The translations under genes and the position numbers were made by a program. From positions 434,001-498,000 of the forward strand of contig NZ_UWOE01000001.1 in NCBI RefSeq assembly GCF_900604355.1: a stretch of 64,000 nucleotides of DNA. Direction: 5' to 3'. The DNA comes from Luxibacter massiliensis (GTDB taxonomy: Bacteria; Bacillota; Clostridia; Lachnospirales; Lachnospiraceae). Below the pieces are notes generated by a model. That model saw nothing but the letters and a program-made list of their open reading frames with translations, had not been told where the DNA came from and did no database searches. How positions within the stretch are numbered: position 1 is the stretch's first letter; the number at the start of each line of letters is the position of its first letter. Shown in pieces: positions 32,018-41,268 of this stretch.

Positions 32018-34507
32018 ATGGCACAACAAGCATTAAATAGAAAGGTAGATTTAAAACATACTTCATGTGGCCATATACATGAGGGCCATGGCCATGAGGA
32101 GCATCCTCACGATGAGGAGTGCGGCTGCGGCCATGAGCATAGCCATGAGGAGCATGACCACGATGGGGAGTGCGGCTGCGGCCATGAGCATAGCCACGAG
32201 GAGCATGACCACGATGGGGAGTGCGGCTGCGGCCATGAGCATAGCCATGAGGAGCATGACCATGATGGAGAGTGCGGCTGCGGCCATGAGCATAGCCATG
32301 AGGAGCATGACCACGATGGGGAGTGCGGCTGCGGCCATCATCACGGCCATGAAGGCCATACCCATGAGCCGGTTGAGAGAAGAGAAGTAGACCATGCTTT
32401 TGACACTGCTGAGAAGCAGGTATATATTTTGGAGAACTTAGGGTGCGCAAACTGTGCCGCTAAGATGGAGAGAAAGATACAGGAACTTCCCCAGGTTGAT
32501 TTTGCAAATATTATTTTTGCCACCAAGCAGCTTCAGGTGGTGACAAACACAAAGGAAGAATTGCTGCCTGTATTCCAGGAAATCTGTTCCTCAATTGAAA
32601 GTGAAGTGCAGGTATCTAAAAGAAAGAATAGGCCTGCGGTCAAAGGACAGAGCCAGCCTGGGAAGATCAGTGAAAATAAAAAAGATATTTATGAAATTGT
32701 GGCAGGGGCTGTTTTTTTTGCAGGGGGAAAATTGGCTGAGCCGGTCAATGTGTATCTCTCTGCCGCCCTATATGTTGTTGGGTATTTGATACTGGGGAGA
32801 GGCGTTCTTTTAAGCGCGGCCAGAAATTTGACAAAGGGCCAGGTATTTGACGAGAATTTTCTTATGAGTATTGCTACATTGGGAGCATTTGTAATCAAGG
32901 AGTTTCCAGAGGCCGTGGGAGTCATGTTGTTCTACCGGGTCGGCGAGCTTTTTGAGGAAATTGCAGTGGCAAGAAGCCGCAGCCAGATTATGGACGCCGT
33001 GGATATGCGCCCTGAAATAGTAAATAAGGTACAGGGGAAAGATATACAGGTGATTCCGGCCGAAGAGGCCCGGCCAGGTGACATAGTTCTTGTACGGCCA
33101 GGCGATAGGATACCTTTAGATGGGACTATTGTGGAAGGAGAAAGCAGGATTGACACATCTCCTGTGACTGGAGAGCCTGTCCCGGTAGCAGCCAAATCAG
33201 GAGATACAGTGACATCTGGATGTGTGAACACGTCAGGGCTTCTGAAGATACGTGTGGATAAGGCGCTGGAAGACTCTATGGTTACGAGGATTCTGGATTC
33301 TGTAGAAAACGCAGCGGCAAGCAAACCCAAAATTGATAGGTTTATTACAAGATTCTCAAGAGTGTATACACCGTTTGTGGTAATTTTGGCAGCGGCAACG
33401 GCCATTATACCTTCTATTATTACGGGAGATTGGAATTATTGGGTATATACGGCCCTCACATTTCTTGTAATCAGCTGTCCATGTGCACTGGTGTTGAGCG
33501 TGCCTCTGGCATTTTTCTCAGGGATCGGTTCTGGATCTAAGAAAGGGATTTTATTTAAAGGCGGTGTTGCAATAGAGGCAATGCAGGGCGTCAAATCTAT
33601 TGTCATGGATAAAACAGGGACAATTACAGAAGGAAACTTTGTGGTTCAGGATATTCTTCCTTCTGAAGGTATGGACGGCGAAAAACTTTTAAAAATAGCC
33701 GCCAGCTGCGAAATGGCTTCTACACATCCAATTGCAAACAGTATAGTAACAGCTGCTAAGGAACGGAACATACAAATAGTGCGGCCCTCCTTTGTGGAAG
33801 AAATTTCCGGGAAAGGTGTTAAAGCTGAGCTGGAGGAGGGAACTGTACTCTGTGGTAATAGGAAATTACTAGAGAGTTTTGGAGTGAAGTTACCTGAGGG
33901 AGAAGATACCTTATACGGCACAGAAGTGCTTCTGGCAGTCCATGGCTCTTATGCAGGCCGCCTGGTTATTGCAGATACAATAAAGAGTGAGGCAAAGGCT
34001 GCAATCAAAGCCCTGAAACGGCTGGGTATTGTTACAGCTATGCTGACAGGCGACTCACGAAAGAGTGCGGAGAATGTGGGCAGGGAGACCGGGATTGATG
34101 AAATACACGCCAGGCTTCTGCCGGAAGATAAGGTTCAGGAACTGCAGAAGATCCGCTCTAGGCATGGCAGCGTAATGTTTGTTGGGGATGGTATTAATGA
34201 TGCACCGGTACTTGCCGGGGCAGACGTGGGAGCTGCAATGGGAAGCGGCGCAGATGCAGCTATAGAGGCGGCAGATGTTGTGTTTATGACTTCCTCCATG
34301 GAGGCGATCCCGCAGTCATTAAATATTGCCAGAAGCACAGGAGTTATTGCAAAGCAGAATGTTATATTCGCCCTTGTTGTTAAATTCCTTGTGATGGCCT
34401 TGGGCCTGGCTGGACTTGCCAATATGTGGATGGCAGTATTTGCAGATACAGGAGTAGCGATGTTGTGTATCTTAAATTCTGTAAGAATATTATACAAAAA
34501 ACTGTAG
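32018..34507 (+). CDS. P1B-type Zn/Cd-transporting ATPase with His/Cys-rich repeats
   Basis: Heavy-metal exporter of 829 residues. The first about 125 residues hold five repeats of a 17-residue unit (HEEHDHDGECGCGHEHS) dense in His, Asp, Glu and Cys, a probable metal-binding tail. An HMA domain follows with Cys143 and Cys146 (GCANCAAKM). The core has the transport motif Cys487-Pro-Cys489, phosphorylated Asp531 (DKTGT), HP in STHPIA, and the hinge GDGINDAP. CPC plus this architecture is the ZntA/CadA (P1B-2) class. Regulated from an SmtB-like operator; the ArsR gene is 4 kb downstream beyond an unrelated kinase. Confidence 0.93.
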   Translation: MAQQALNRKVDLKHTSCGHIHEGHGHEEHPHDEECGCGHEHSHEEHDHDGECGCGHEHSHEEHDHDGECGCGHEHSHEEHDHDGECGCGHEHSHEEHDHDGECGCGHHHGHEGHTHEPVERREVDHAFDTAEKQVYILENLGCANCAAKMERKIQELPQVDFANIIFATKQLQVVTNTKEELLPVFQEICSSIESEVQVSKRKNRPAVKGQSQPGKISENKKDIYEIVAGAVFFAGGKLAEPVNVYLSAALYVVGYLILGRGVLLSAARNLTKGQVFDENFLMSIATLGAFVIKEFPEAVGVMLFYRVGELFEEIAVARSRSQIMDAVDMRPEIVNKVQGKDIQVIPAEEARPGDIVLVRPGDRIPLDGTIVEGESRIDTSPVTGEPVPVAAKSGDTVTSGCVNTSGLLKIRVDKALEDSMVTRILDSVENAAASKPKIDRFITRFSRVYTPFVVILAAATAIIPSIITGDWNYWVYTALTFLVISCPCALVLSVPLAFFSGIGSGSKKGILFKGGVAIEAMQGVKSIVMDKTGTITEGNFVVQDILPSEGMDGEKLLKIAASCEMASTHPIANSIVTAAKERNIQIVRPSFVEEISGKGVKAELEEGTVLCGNRKLLESFGVKLPEGEDTLYGTEVLLAVHGSYAGRLVIADTIKSEAKAAIKALKRLGIVTAMLTGDSRKSAENVGRETGIDEIHARLLPEDKVQELQKIRSRHGSVMFVGDGINDAPVLAGADVGAAMGSGADAAIEAADVVFMTSSMEAIPQSLNIARSTGVIAKQNVIFALVVKFLVMALGLAGLANMWMAVFADTGVAMLCILNSVRILYKKL
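32096..32350 (+). repeat. Five 51-bp tandem repeats in the metal-ATPase gene
   Basis: Units start at 32096, 32147, 32198, 32249 and 32300. Central units are almost identical at base level; the first and last diverge. Each codes for 17 residues. Low divergence suggests recent expansion or homogenisation and likely copy-number variation between strains. The repeats also create long spurious frames on both strands. Confidence 0.95.
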
Positions 34508-34555
34508 ACATATTATTAAAAAGTTGGGACAGATAATAAGAGGGCGCTGCATTTG

Positions 34556-34585
34556 GGAGCCGCGGGTTTCGCGGCTCCTAATCTG
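34556..34585 (+). terminator. Hairpin after the His-rich ATPase
   Basis: GGAGCCGCG-GGTTT-CGCGGCTCC, 9-bp stem, with only a weak T-rich tail (TAATCTGTT). Confidence 0.6.
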
Positions 34586-34644
34586 TTATATACATACAAA
34601 TGGAGATCCCTTTGCGGCCCTTTCTCCTATATAAATCCTGTAAC

Positions 34645-34673
34645 TTGTAGACAGCCATTGTTTATGATAAAAT
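34645..34673 (+). promoter_or_regulatory. Promoter of the hybrid histidine kinase
   Basis: TTGTAG, 17-bp spacer, TAAAAT; predicted transcript begins near 34680, favouring the start codon at 34758. Confidence 0.5.
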
Positions 34674-34757
34674 ATGATACATATGGGTGCATACTCCTTT
34701 GTAAACCAGAAAGGGATATGTAATAATTGGCACGCGGCAGCGGAAAGGATGCAGGTT

Positions 34758-37700
34758 ATGGTTGAGAACAGTCAGAATATTATGGAGACTAAGGATGGGG
34801 AACTGGCTGATGCCAGAACGAAACTTCAGTCTGTAATTCATATGATTCAGGGAGGAGTCATCAGCTGCCATATAGAAGGCGGGCGGTTTGTCTCTGATTT
34901 TTTCTCTGATGGGATGTTGGCCCTCCTGGGGGTGGAGCAAAGGGAATTTGAGAGTATTGTACAAGATAATGCTTTAAATATAGTCTGTGAGATGGACCGC
35001 CCGTGGGTGACTGCCGCCGTGGAGAATGTGCTGGAGAATGGAGGGGTTCTGGATATCCACTGTAGAATGCAGAATAAAGACGGAAGCCTAAGCTGGTGCC
35101 ACCTTAACGGCAGAGGCATAGAGTTTGTGTCGGAAGAACCCCAGTTTTATGCGGTAGTTACAGGAGTATCGTCTGAAGCTAAGTTGTTTCAAAGTATTGT
35201 CAATGAGACAGTAGATGAGATATATGTGATTGATAAAGAGAATTATAATCTGCTCTATGCCAATGAATCGAAGGGGATTTTCTGGAAGGAGGGAAAAGGC
35301 ATCGGGGGAAAGTGCTATTCTGTTCTTCATGGTAAAGATAAACCCTGTTCATTTTGCACGCTGAAAAGCCATGCCCCAGATGGGGTATCCCACCTAATGT
35401 CCTTTGAGGACAGGGGGAAGTTCTACAGTACACGGTTTTGGGAGACGGACTGGAGCGGAGTGCCAGTCTATGTGAAATATGTAAGGGACGTTACGGAGGA
35501 TGTGCTGCTGCAGAAGGAAAAGGAAAAGCTGGACAAATATTTTCAGACAGTGCTTAAGCATCTTCCCGGTGGTGTGGCGGTAGTGCGCCATGACGCCAGC
35601 GGAGCCATGACGCCAGAGTTTCTTTCGGATGGGTTTGCAGAGATGGTACATATGACTCCTAAAGAAGCGTGGGAAATGTACCGCAGAGACGCCGTATCCG
35701 GCGTCCACCCGGATGACAGAGAATATCTTAGGGAAAATTTAAATAAATGTATTGCAAAGGGCCAGTCCCGCTATGAAATGACATACCGTCTGAGAAAGGG
35801 TGGGACAGAGGAATATATATGGGTAAAGGCTATATTTTCCGTGATACAAAGCGAGGGCCAGGATACCAGGGTTTATGTGGATTATAATGATATTACAAAA
35901 GAGAGGGAGGGGCAGGAGCAGCTGAGGCAGCAATACAGGGAACTGATCTTACAGCACTACCTGACTCCCGGCCCGAACACACTGATTTTAGGGCACTGTA
36001 ATATTACACGCGACAGGATTCTGGAGATTATTGACCATACAGATTCTAATCTTCTGGAAACCTTTGGATCAGTCCGTGATAACTTTTTTACAGGAATCGC
36101 CAGTTTAATTACAGATGAGCAGGAGAAGAAGCGGTTTTTGGAAACGTATCTTAATGCGCCGTCGATTGCTGCTTTTGAGAGGGGAGAAACAGAGCTTCTT
36201 TTATGCTGCTATGTACAGCTTCCGAAAGAGGAGGCCGGACGCTATGTGCAGTTTAAGGTGAACCTGGTGGAGACGCCGGACACAGGGGACATTACGGGGA
36301 TTCTGACAGTAACAGATATTACAGAGCAGACTATTTCTGACAGGATTTTGCAGCAGCTGTCCGTTGTCAGCTATGATTTAGTGGCAGATATAGATTTGCT
36401 GCATGATAAAAGCTCATTGGTAAGTAGTATCGTACCGGAGGATCCGGTGAAATATAACAGGACCTATTCAGAAAGAGTCCGTGTTTTATTATCTCAAGAA
36501 GTGGTTCCCCGGGACAGAGAGCGTGTCTCTAATATGCTGGACCCTAAATACATTATGGAACAGCTCGCCAGAAACAATACATATTCTTTTTCTTATTCTG
36601 TTGTAGGGAAGAATGGCAATGTCCAGACTAAAAGCCTTACAGTGGCTGCTATTGATTTGCGCCTGGGCCGTGTCTGCCTTGCGCGGACAGATATTACAGA
36701 TTTTGTAAGGGAGCAGCAGAGGCTTCTAAATATGATAGCCTATACTTTTGAACTTGCAGGGGTTATTGATGTAGACAGTAGGTCTTTTACAATGCATACA
36801 CGGGAGACTGTGCTGAATAATGATATGCCGTATATTGTTGCTGATTATGACCGATGGATAGGAGGCTTCACTGCCTATTATGGATCCGGGGGCAGAGATG
36901 AAACTATAAGGCAGCTAAGGCTGGATACGATGCTGGCACGCTTGGAAGAATCCCCTGCAGGGTATGATTTTGTATTTTCCTTTAAACAAGAGGATACCCT
37001 GCTGTTTAAACAAGTGAATGTTCTGTGGGGGGATGAGGGCCATAAAACAATCTGCCTGGTACGGGCAGATATGACAGATGTACTTGTGGCAGAAAGAAAG
37101 TCCCAAAATGCCCTTGAAAAGGCTTTGGATCTGGCCGAAAAGGCAAATAGGGCAAAAAGCGACTTCCTGGCATCCATGAGCCATGATATACGGACTCCCA
37201 TGAATGCTATTATGGGGATGACAAGCCTGGCAGCAGCCCATTTGGATGACAAGGAGAGAACCGCAGAATATCTGCAGAAGATAGCAGCTTCCTCCAGACA
37301 TTTACTGAGCTTGATTAATGATATATTAGATATGAGCCAGATAGAGCAGTCTAAAATCTGCCTGAATAATATGCAGAATTCTATGGAAGAGATGATGGGG
37401 CAGCTCTATTCTATTATGGAGGTTCAGGCCAGAAGCTCCGGGTTAAAGCTTAAATTCCATACGGGCAGGCTTGAGAATCCTTATTTTCTGGGAGATGCGC
37501 TGCGTATCAATCAGATTTTTATCAATTTGCTGAGCAATGCCTTTAAGTTTACCCCTGAAGGGGGCAGTGTGGAATTCTTCGGGGAAGAGATACAGCCCCA
37601 GAAGGAGTCTGGCACAGTACGCTATCGGTTCATGGTCAGGGACACAGGCATTGGAATGACAGAGGAGTTTCAGAGCCATCTCTTTGAGCCGTTTACCCGC

Positions 37701-38318
37701 AGCAGCAGTGTTGCAAAGGTAGAAGGGACAGGATTAGGCCTTAGCATCACGAAAGGGTTGATAGACCTGATGGGGGGCACAATCCGGGTGGATAGCCAGG
37801 TGCGCGAAGGAACTACTTTCTGGGTGGAACTGGAATGCGAAATACCAGAGGATACTGCCGAGGCGGCGTCCAGTGTTTCTGGCGGAAATGACACGGCAGC
37901 AGTAGATATTTTAAATGGACTGCATGTCCTTATTGCAGAGGACAATGCGATTAATTCTGAAATCCTCTGTGAACTGCTGCAGATGCATGGGGCAAAGTCC
38001 GTTGTAAAAGAAAACGGGTATTTGGCAGTGCAGGAGTTTCAGAATGCAGCTCCGGGCACATATGACGTGATCTTTATGGATATCCAGATGCCGGTTATGA
38101 ATGGTTTTGAGGCCGCCAGGGGGATCCGGGAGCTGGACAGGGGTGACGCCTCTAAAATCCCTATTATAGCCATGACGGCCAATGCCTTTGCCGAGGATGT
38201 ACAGGCATCATTGGAGGCAGGCATGAATGCACATGTGGCAAAGCCAGTGGACATGCAGCTGCTTTGTACCACCCTGGCACGTGTGTTTGCAGTTTCAGGA
38301 ATCCAGAGGCCGGAGTGA
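34758..38318 (+). CDS. Cytoplasmic hybrid sensor histidine kinase with PAS domains
   Basis: Signal-transduction protein of 1186 residues without clear transmembrane helices. Several PAS-like domains occupy the first about 770 residues; one contains a Cys pair-rich loop (KCYSVLHGKDKPCSFCTL), and a typical PAS end reads EEYIWVKAIFSVIQ. Then come a dimerisation domain with His809 (SMSHDIRTPMNAIMGM), a HATPase (LLSNAFKFTPEGG, DTGIGM, GTGLGLSI) and a C-terminal receiver with Asp1108 (FMDIQMPVMNGFEA). The start at 34758 has AAAGGA nine bases upstream. No output DNA-binding domain is present, so phosphotransfer to another protein is expected. It splits the two metal ATPase units, with no evident link. 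Confidence 0.9.
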   Translation: MVENSQNIMETKDGELADARTKLQSVIHMIQGGVISCHIEGGRFVSDFFSDGMLALLGVEQREFESIVQDNALNIVCEMDRPWVTAAVENVLENGGVLDIHCRMQNKDGSLSWCHLNGRGIEFVSEEPQFYAVVTGVSSEAKLFQSIVNETVDEIYVIDKENYNLLYANESKGIFWKEGKGIGGKCYSVLHGKDKPCSFCTLKSHAPDGVSHLMSFEDRGKFYSTRFWETDWSGVPVYVKYVRDVTEDVLLQKEKEKLDKYFQTVLKHLPGGVAVVRHDASGAMTPEFLSDGFAEMVHMTPKEAWEMYRRDAVSGVHPDDREYLRENLNKCIAKGQSRYEMTYRLRKGGTEEYIWVKAIFSVIQSEGQDTRVYVDYNDITKEREGQEQLRQQYRELILQHYLTPGPNTLILGHCNITRDRILEIIDHTDSNLLETFGSVRDNFFTGIASLITDEQEKKRFLETYLNAPSIAAFERGETELLLCCYVQLPKEEAGRYVQFKVNLVETPDTGDITGILTVTDITEQTISDRILQQLSVVSYDLVADIDLLHDKSSLVSSIVPEDPVKYNRTYSERVRVLLSQEVVPRDRERVSNMLDPKYIMEQLARNNTYSFSYSVVGKNGNVQTKSLTVAAIDLRLGRVCLARTDITDFVREQQRLLNMIAYTFELAGVIDVDSRSFTMHTRETVLNNDMPYIVADYDRWIGGFTAYYGSGGRDETIRQLRLDTMLARLEESPAGYDFVFSFKQEDTLLFKQVNVLWGDEGHKTICLVRADMTDVLVAERKSQNALEKALDLAEKANRAKSDFLASMSHDIRTPMNAIMGMTSLAAAHLDDKERTAEYLQKIAASSRHLLSLINDILDMSQIEQSKICLNNMQNSMEEMMGQLYSIMEVQARSSGLKLKFHTGRLENPYFLGDALRINQIFINLLSNAFKFTPEGGSVEFFGEEIQPQKESGTVRYRFMVRDTGIGMTEEFQSHLFEPFTRSSSVAKVEGTGLGLSITKGLIDLMGGTIRVDSQVREGTTFWVELECEIPEDTAEAASSVSGGNDTAAVDILNGLHVLIAEDNAINSEILCELLQMHGAKSVVKENGYLAVQEFQNAAPGTYDVIFMDIQMPVMNGFEAARGIRELDRGDASKIPIIAMTANAFAEDVQASLEAGMNAHVAKPVDMQLLCTTLARVFAVSGIQRPE

Positions 38319-38351
38319 ATGTAGGGATAGGGCCATAGGCGTGTGCATTGC

Positions 38352-38380
38352 TTGACCTTGAGGAACATTTTACGTATAAT
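38352..38380 (+). promoter_or_regulatory. Promoter of the arsR-ATPase operon
   Basis: TTGACC, 17-bp spacer, perfect TATAAT, just upstream of operator 2. Confidence 0.78.
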
Positions 38381-38383
38381 GAA

Positions 38384-38402
38384 ATGAATGGCTGTTCATA
38401 TG
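38384..38402 (+). promoter_or_regulatory. SmtB/ArsR-type operator 2
   Basis: ATGAATGGCTGTTCATAT; its reverse complement ATATGAACAGCCATTCAT matches operator 1 (ATATGAACAGTTATTCAT) except two central bases. This indicates autoregulation by the ArsR protein and a shared regulon. Confidence 0.75.
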
Positions 38403-38418
38403 AAGGGAGAAGCAATAT

Positions 38419-38778
38419 ATGGAAAAGATAGAAGTAGAGCACTGTGATTTCAGGCATGTGCACGAGGGCGTTGCGCAAGAAGTGCAGAGCCATATGCCTG
38501 CTTCAGGTGAGTTAAAAGACCTGGCCGATTTTTTTAAGGTATTCGGAGACTTGACCAGGATAAAGATTTTGTATGTCCTGTTCCAGAGTGAGATGTGCGT
38601 ATGTGACCTGGCCCAGTCCCTGAACATGACACAGTCGGCTATATCGCATCAGCTCAGAGTGCTGAAACAGATGAAGCTGGTTACGAACCGCCGGGAGGGA
38701 AAAACAGTATTTTATTCTCTGGCGGACAGTCATATTAAGACAATCATGAACCAGGGGATGGAGCATATCCGGGAATAG
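38419..38778 (+). CDS. ArsR/SmtB-family metal-sensing repressor
   Basis: Winged-helix repressor of 119 residues. N-terminal His/Cys region (EHCDFRHVHEG) is followed by the fold DLADFFKVFGDLTRIKILYVL, the metal-site element MCVCDLA, the recognition helix SQSAISHQLRVLKQMKLV and the wing REGKTVFYSL. CVCDL resembles the Cys pair of CadC/ArsR sensors, and the N-terminal Cys/His would complete a CadC-like site; cadmium, zinc or lead are the likely signals. It is 30 bp before a P-type ATPase gene and has an operator at its promoter. Confidence 0.92.
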   Translation: MEKIEVEHCDFRHVHEGVAQEVQSHMPASGELKDLADFFKVFGDLTRIKILYVLFQSEMCVCDLAQSLNMTQSAISHQLRVLKQMKLVTNRREGKTVFYSLADSHIKTIMNQGMEHIRE

Positions 38779-38808
38779 TGAGATGACGGATGAAAAGAGG
38801 GGGCCGAG

Positions 38809-40668
38809 ATGGCGAAGGAAGTGAAGCTCAAATTTATCGAAATGGGGGCAGGCCTGCTGCTATATCTTTTTGCAATGTTTTCGGTCAGACAATGGGATGT
38901 ATATGGCAGGGCCCGGCTTATTGTATTTTTATTGCCATATTTAGTTATGTCCCTTGGAATATTCTGGGACATGCTGAAGAATCTTAGGAAATTTTATATT
39001 TTTGATGAAAATTTACTTATGCTTTTGGCTACCATAGGAGCTTTTGTCATAGGAAGATATGTGGAAGCTGTGGGGGCGATGCTGTTTTTTCAGTTTGGAA
39101 GGACAGTTGAAGTCATCTCCATGACAAGGACAAAAAAATCCATTGCCAAATTTATGGATATTCGGCCGGAGTATGCGAACCGTAAATTAAGGTATGGTGA
39201 AGAGAAAGTACACCCCAAAGAACTCCATCCCGGACAGATTATTATAATCAAGCCTGGGGAGAAAATACCAGTAGATGCAGTGGTGACGCTGGGAAACAGT
39301 ATGGTAGATACAAAAGCGCTGACGGGGGAATCTGTTCCCCGGGAGGCCATGCCAGGGGAGAGGCTTTACAGCGGAAGTATCAATATAAGCGGTGTCCTGG
39401 AGGCAAGGGTATCTAAGATATATGAGGACTCCACTGCCTCCAGAATTATAGAGCTTGTGGAAAATGCCGGCAACAAAAAGGCTGGCAGTGAAAATTTTGC
39501 GGCCCGGTTTACTAGGTTTTATACTCCGGCAGTGACTTTGCTCGGTGTACTGGTGATGATGCTCCCGCCCATGATCCTGCCCGGAGATAATCAAAATATC
39601 TGGATGTACCGGGGATTAATCTTTCTGGTTGCGGCCTGTCCATGCGGACTGCTGGTATCGGTCCCGCTGGCGTTTCTGGGAGGGATAGGGGCAGCGTCCA
39701 GGCAGGGTGTCCTGATTAAGGGCAGTAATGTCCTGGAATCTCTTTCACATACAGAAACATTTGTCTTTGATAAAACGGGGACATTGACGGAGGGAATCTT
39801 TCGGGTAAAGGATATACAGCCCACATATATGAGTGAGGAGGCGCTTCTGGAAACAACAGTTTATGGTGAAATCCACTCTAACCATCCCATAGCCGTATCC
39901 CTGCGTGAGGCATACGGCAGAGCGGTGGATACAGGCAAGGTCACAGACGTGACGGAATATCCAGGCTTCGGTGTCTGTGCGCGTATAGATGGGCAGGAGA
40001 CGCTGATCGGAAATTCTAAGTTTATGGATCAGCAGGGAATTTTCTACCAGCCGGTCAGTGAGATTGGGACTGCAGTCCATGTGGCGGTAAATGGACAGTA
40101 TGAAGGGTATGTTCTGATTGCTGATTCCATACGCAGTGATGTTAAGAAAACAATCCGATGGATGCAGCGGCATCAGCTGGAGGCGGTCATGCTCACAGGT
40201 GATAACCAGAGGGTAGCAGATTCAGTTGCCAAGCAGCTTGGGATAGGGTATGTCTATGCAAACCTGATGCCTGAAGAGAAGGTGGAGCAGGTGAAAGAGT
40301 TCATGGAGAGCCAGATGGAGGATGAGAAGCTGGCTTTTGTAGGGGATGGCATCAACGACGCCCCAGTTTTAGCCCTGGCTGATATAGGGATTGCCATGGG
40401 AGGATTGGGAGCGGATGCGGCGCTGGAGGCGGCTGATGTAATATTGATGGAGGATGAACTTTCTAAGATTGTTAATGCTGTTAAAATAGCCAGAGGGACG
40501 ATACGGGCTGTCAAGCAGAATCTCGTGTTTGCTATCGGGATGAAGGTTATTCTGCTATTCCTGGCAGCTCTTGGCTATGTAACAATGCAAAATGCAATTA
40601 TTGCGGATATGGTTGTGATGCTGATTAATATTTTGAATTCTTTCTGGGTACTAAAATATCCGGAGTAA
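38809..40668 (+). CDS. P1B-type Zn/Cd-transporting ATPase (no metal-binding tail)
   Basis: Second heavy-metal exporter, 619 residues. It lacks the HMA domain and the His-rich tail of its paralogue, beginning directly with transmembrane helices (GAGLLLYLFAMFS). Motifs: DENLLMLLATIGAFVIG, Cys277-Pro-Cys279 (ACPCGLLVSVPLAF), Asp321 (DKTGTLTEG), SNHPIA, GDGINDAP. The translated phosphatase segment TGES is present (LTGESVP). Co-transcribed with the repressor. Absence of an N-terminal sensor domain suggests a simpler constitutive affinity, or different metal choice, from the first ATPase. Confidence 0.92.
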   Translation: MAKEVKLKFIEMGAGLLLYLFAMFSVRQWDVYGRARLIVFLLPYLVMSLGIFWDMLKNLRKFYIFDENLLMLLATIGAFVIGRYVEAVGAMLFFQFGRTVEVISMTRTKKSIAKFMDIRPEYANRKLRYGEEKVHPKELHPGQIIIIKPGEKIPVDAVVTLGNSMVDTKALTGESVPREAMPGERLYSGSINISGVLEARVSKIYEDSTASRIIELVENAGNKKAGSENFAARFTRFYTPAVTLLGVLVMMLPPMILPGDNQNIWMYRGLIFLVAACPCGLLVSVPLAFLGGIGAASRQGVLIKGSNVLESLSHTETFVFDKTGTLTEGIFRVKDIQPTYMSEEALLETTVYGEIHSNHPIAVSLREAYGRAVDTGKVTDVTEYPGFGVCARIDGQETLIGNSKFMDQQGIFYQPVSEIGTAVHVAVNGQYEGYVLIADSIRSDVKKTIRWMQRHQLEAVMLTGDNQRVADSVAKQLGIGYVYANLMPEEKVEQVKEFMESQMEDEKLAFVGDGINDAPVLALADIGIAMGGLGADAALEAADVILMEDELSKIVNAVKIARGTIRAVKQNLVFAIGMKVILLFLAALGYVTMQNAIIADMVVMLINILNSFWVLKYPE

Positions 40669-40678
40669 GGGGACATAT

Positions 40679-41236
40679 ATGAAAAAGGGGATTATGCTTG
40701 CAATTCTGGCAGCCTGTTTTTTGACAGGATGCCAGAAACCAGTCAATTATATAGAAGAGGGGACAGCTTTCCTTGAGGAAGGGGCGTATACAGATGCAGC
40801 AGCTTCCTTTGAAAAATCTTTGGATGCAGAGGAGGACGCCGCAGAGGGATACCGCGGGTTAGGCCTGGTTTATTATGAACAGCAGGAATATCAGCAGGCT
40901 AAGGAAGCCTTTCAGAAGGCGCTGGATAATGGGGGCGAGGCAGCTCCCACAACTTATAATTTAATGGGGATTTGCTCTATGCATTTGGAAGATTATGACG
41001 GCGCCCTCCAGGCATTTGAACAGGGGATCGCGGCGGCCTCATCCTATACAGAACCTGAGGAGGGAGAAGAGGTTCCTTATGCTGAAGTATTGCAGGAAAT
41101 GAAGTATAACGAAATTGTCTGTTATGAAAAGAAGCTGGATTGGGCCAGCGCCAAGGCAAAGATAGAAGAGTATATTGCACAATACCCAGATGACAGTGAG
41201 GCCCAGAGGGAGGCGGCGTTTTTACGTACAAGGTAG
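40679..41236 (+). CDS. TPR-repeat lipoprotein
   Basis: Small surface lipoprotein, 185 residues. Signal peptide KKGIMLAILAACFLTGC with lipobox Cys18, then three or four tetratricopeptide repeats (AYTDAAASFEKSL, EYQQAKEAFQKALD, DYDGALQAFEQGI, and a final DWASAKAKIEEYI). Starts 10 bp after the ATPase with GGGGAC as ribosome site, so probably in the same transcript. TPR lipoproteins usually serve as assembly scaffolds; partner unknown. Confidence 0.85.
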   Translation: MKKGIMLAILAACFLTGCQKPVNYIEEGTAFLEEGAYTDAAASFEKSLDAEEDAAEGYRGLGLVYYEQQEYQQAKEAFQKALDNGGEAAPTTYNLMGICSMHLEDYDGALQAFEQGIAAASSYTEPEEGEEVPYAEVLQEMKYNEIVCYEKKLDWASAKAKIEEYIAQYPDDSEAQREAAFLRTR

Positions 41237-41268
41237 TTTTTAGGGATATTGCCAAAGGAGTAGATGAT

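Noticed and set aside
32016..32450. Long His/Arg-rich or Ala/Met-rich proteins on other frames of the ATPase repeats
   Set aside because: Artefacts of the 51-bp repeat; the ATPase frame continues into HMA and P-type core with all motifs.
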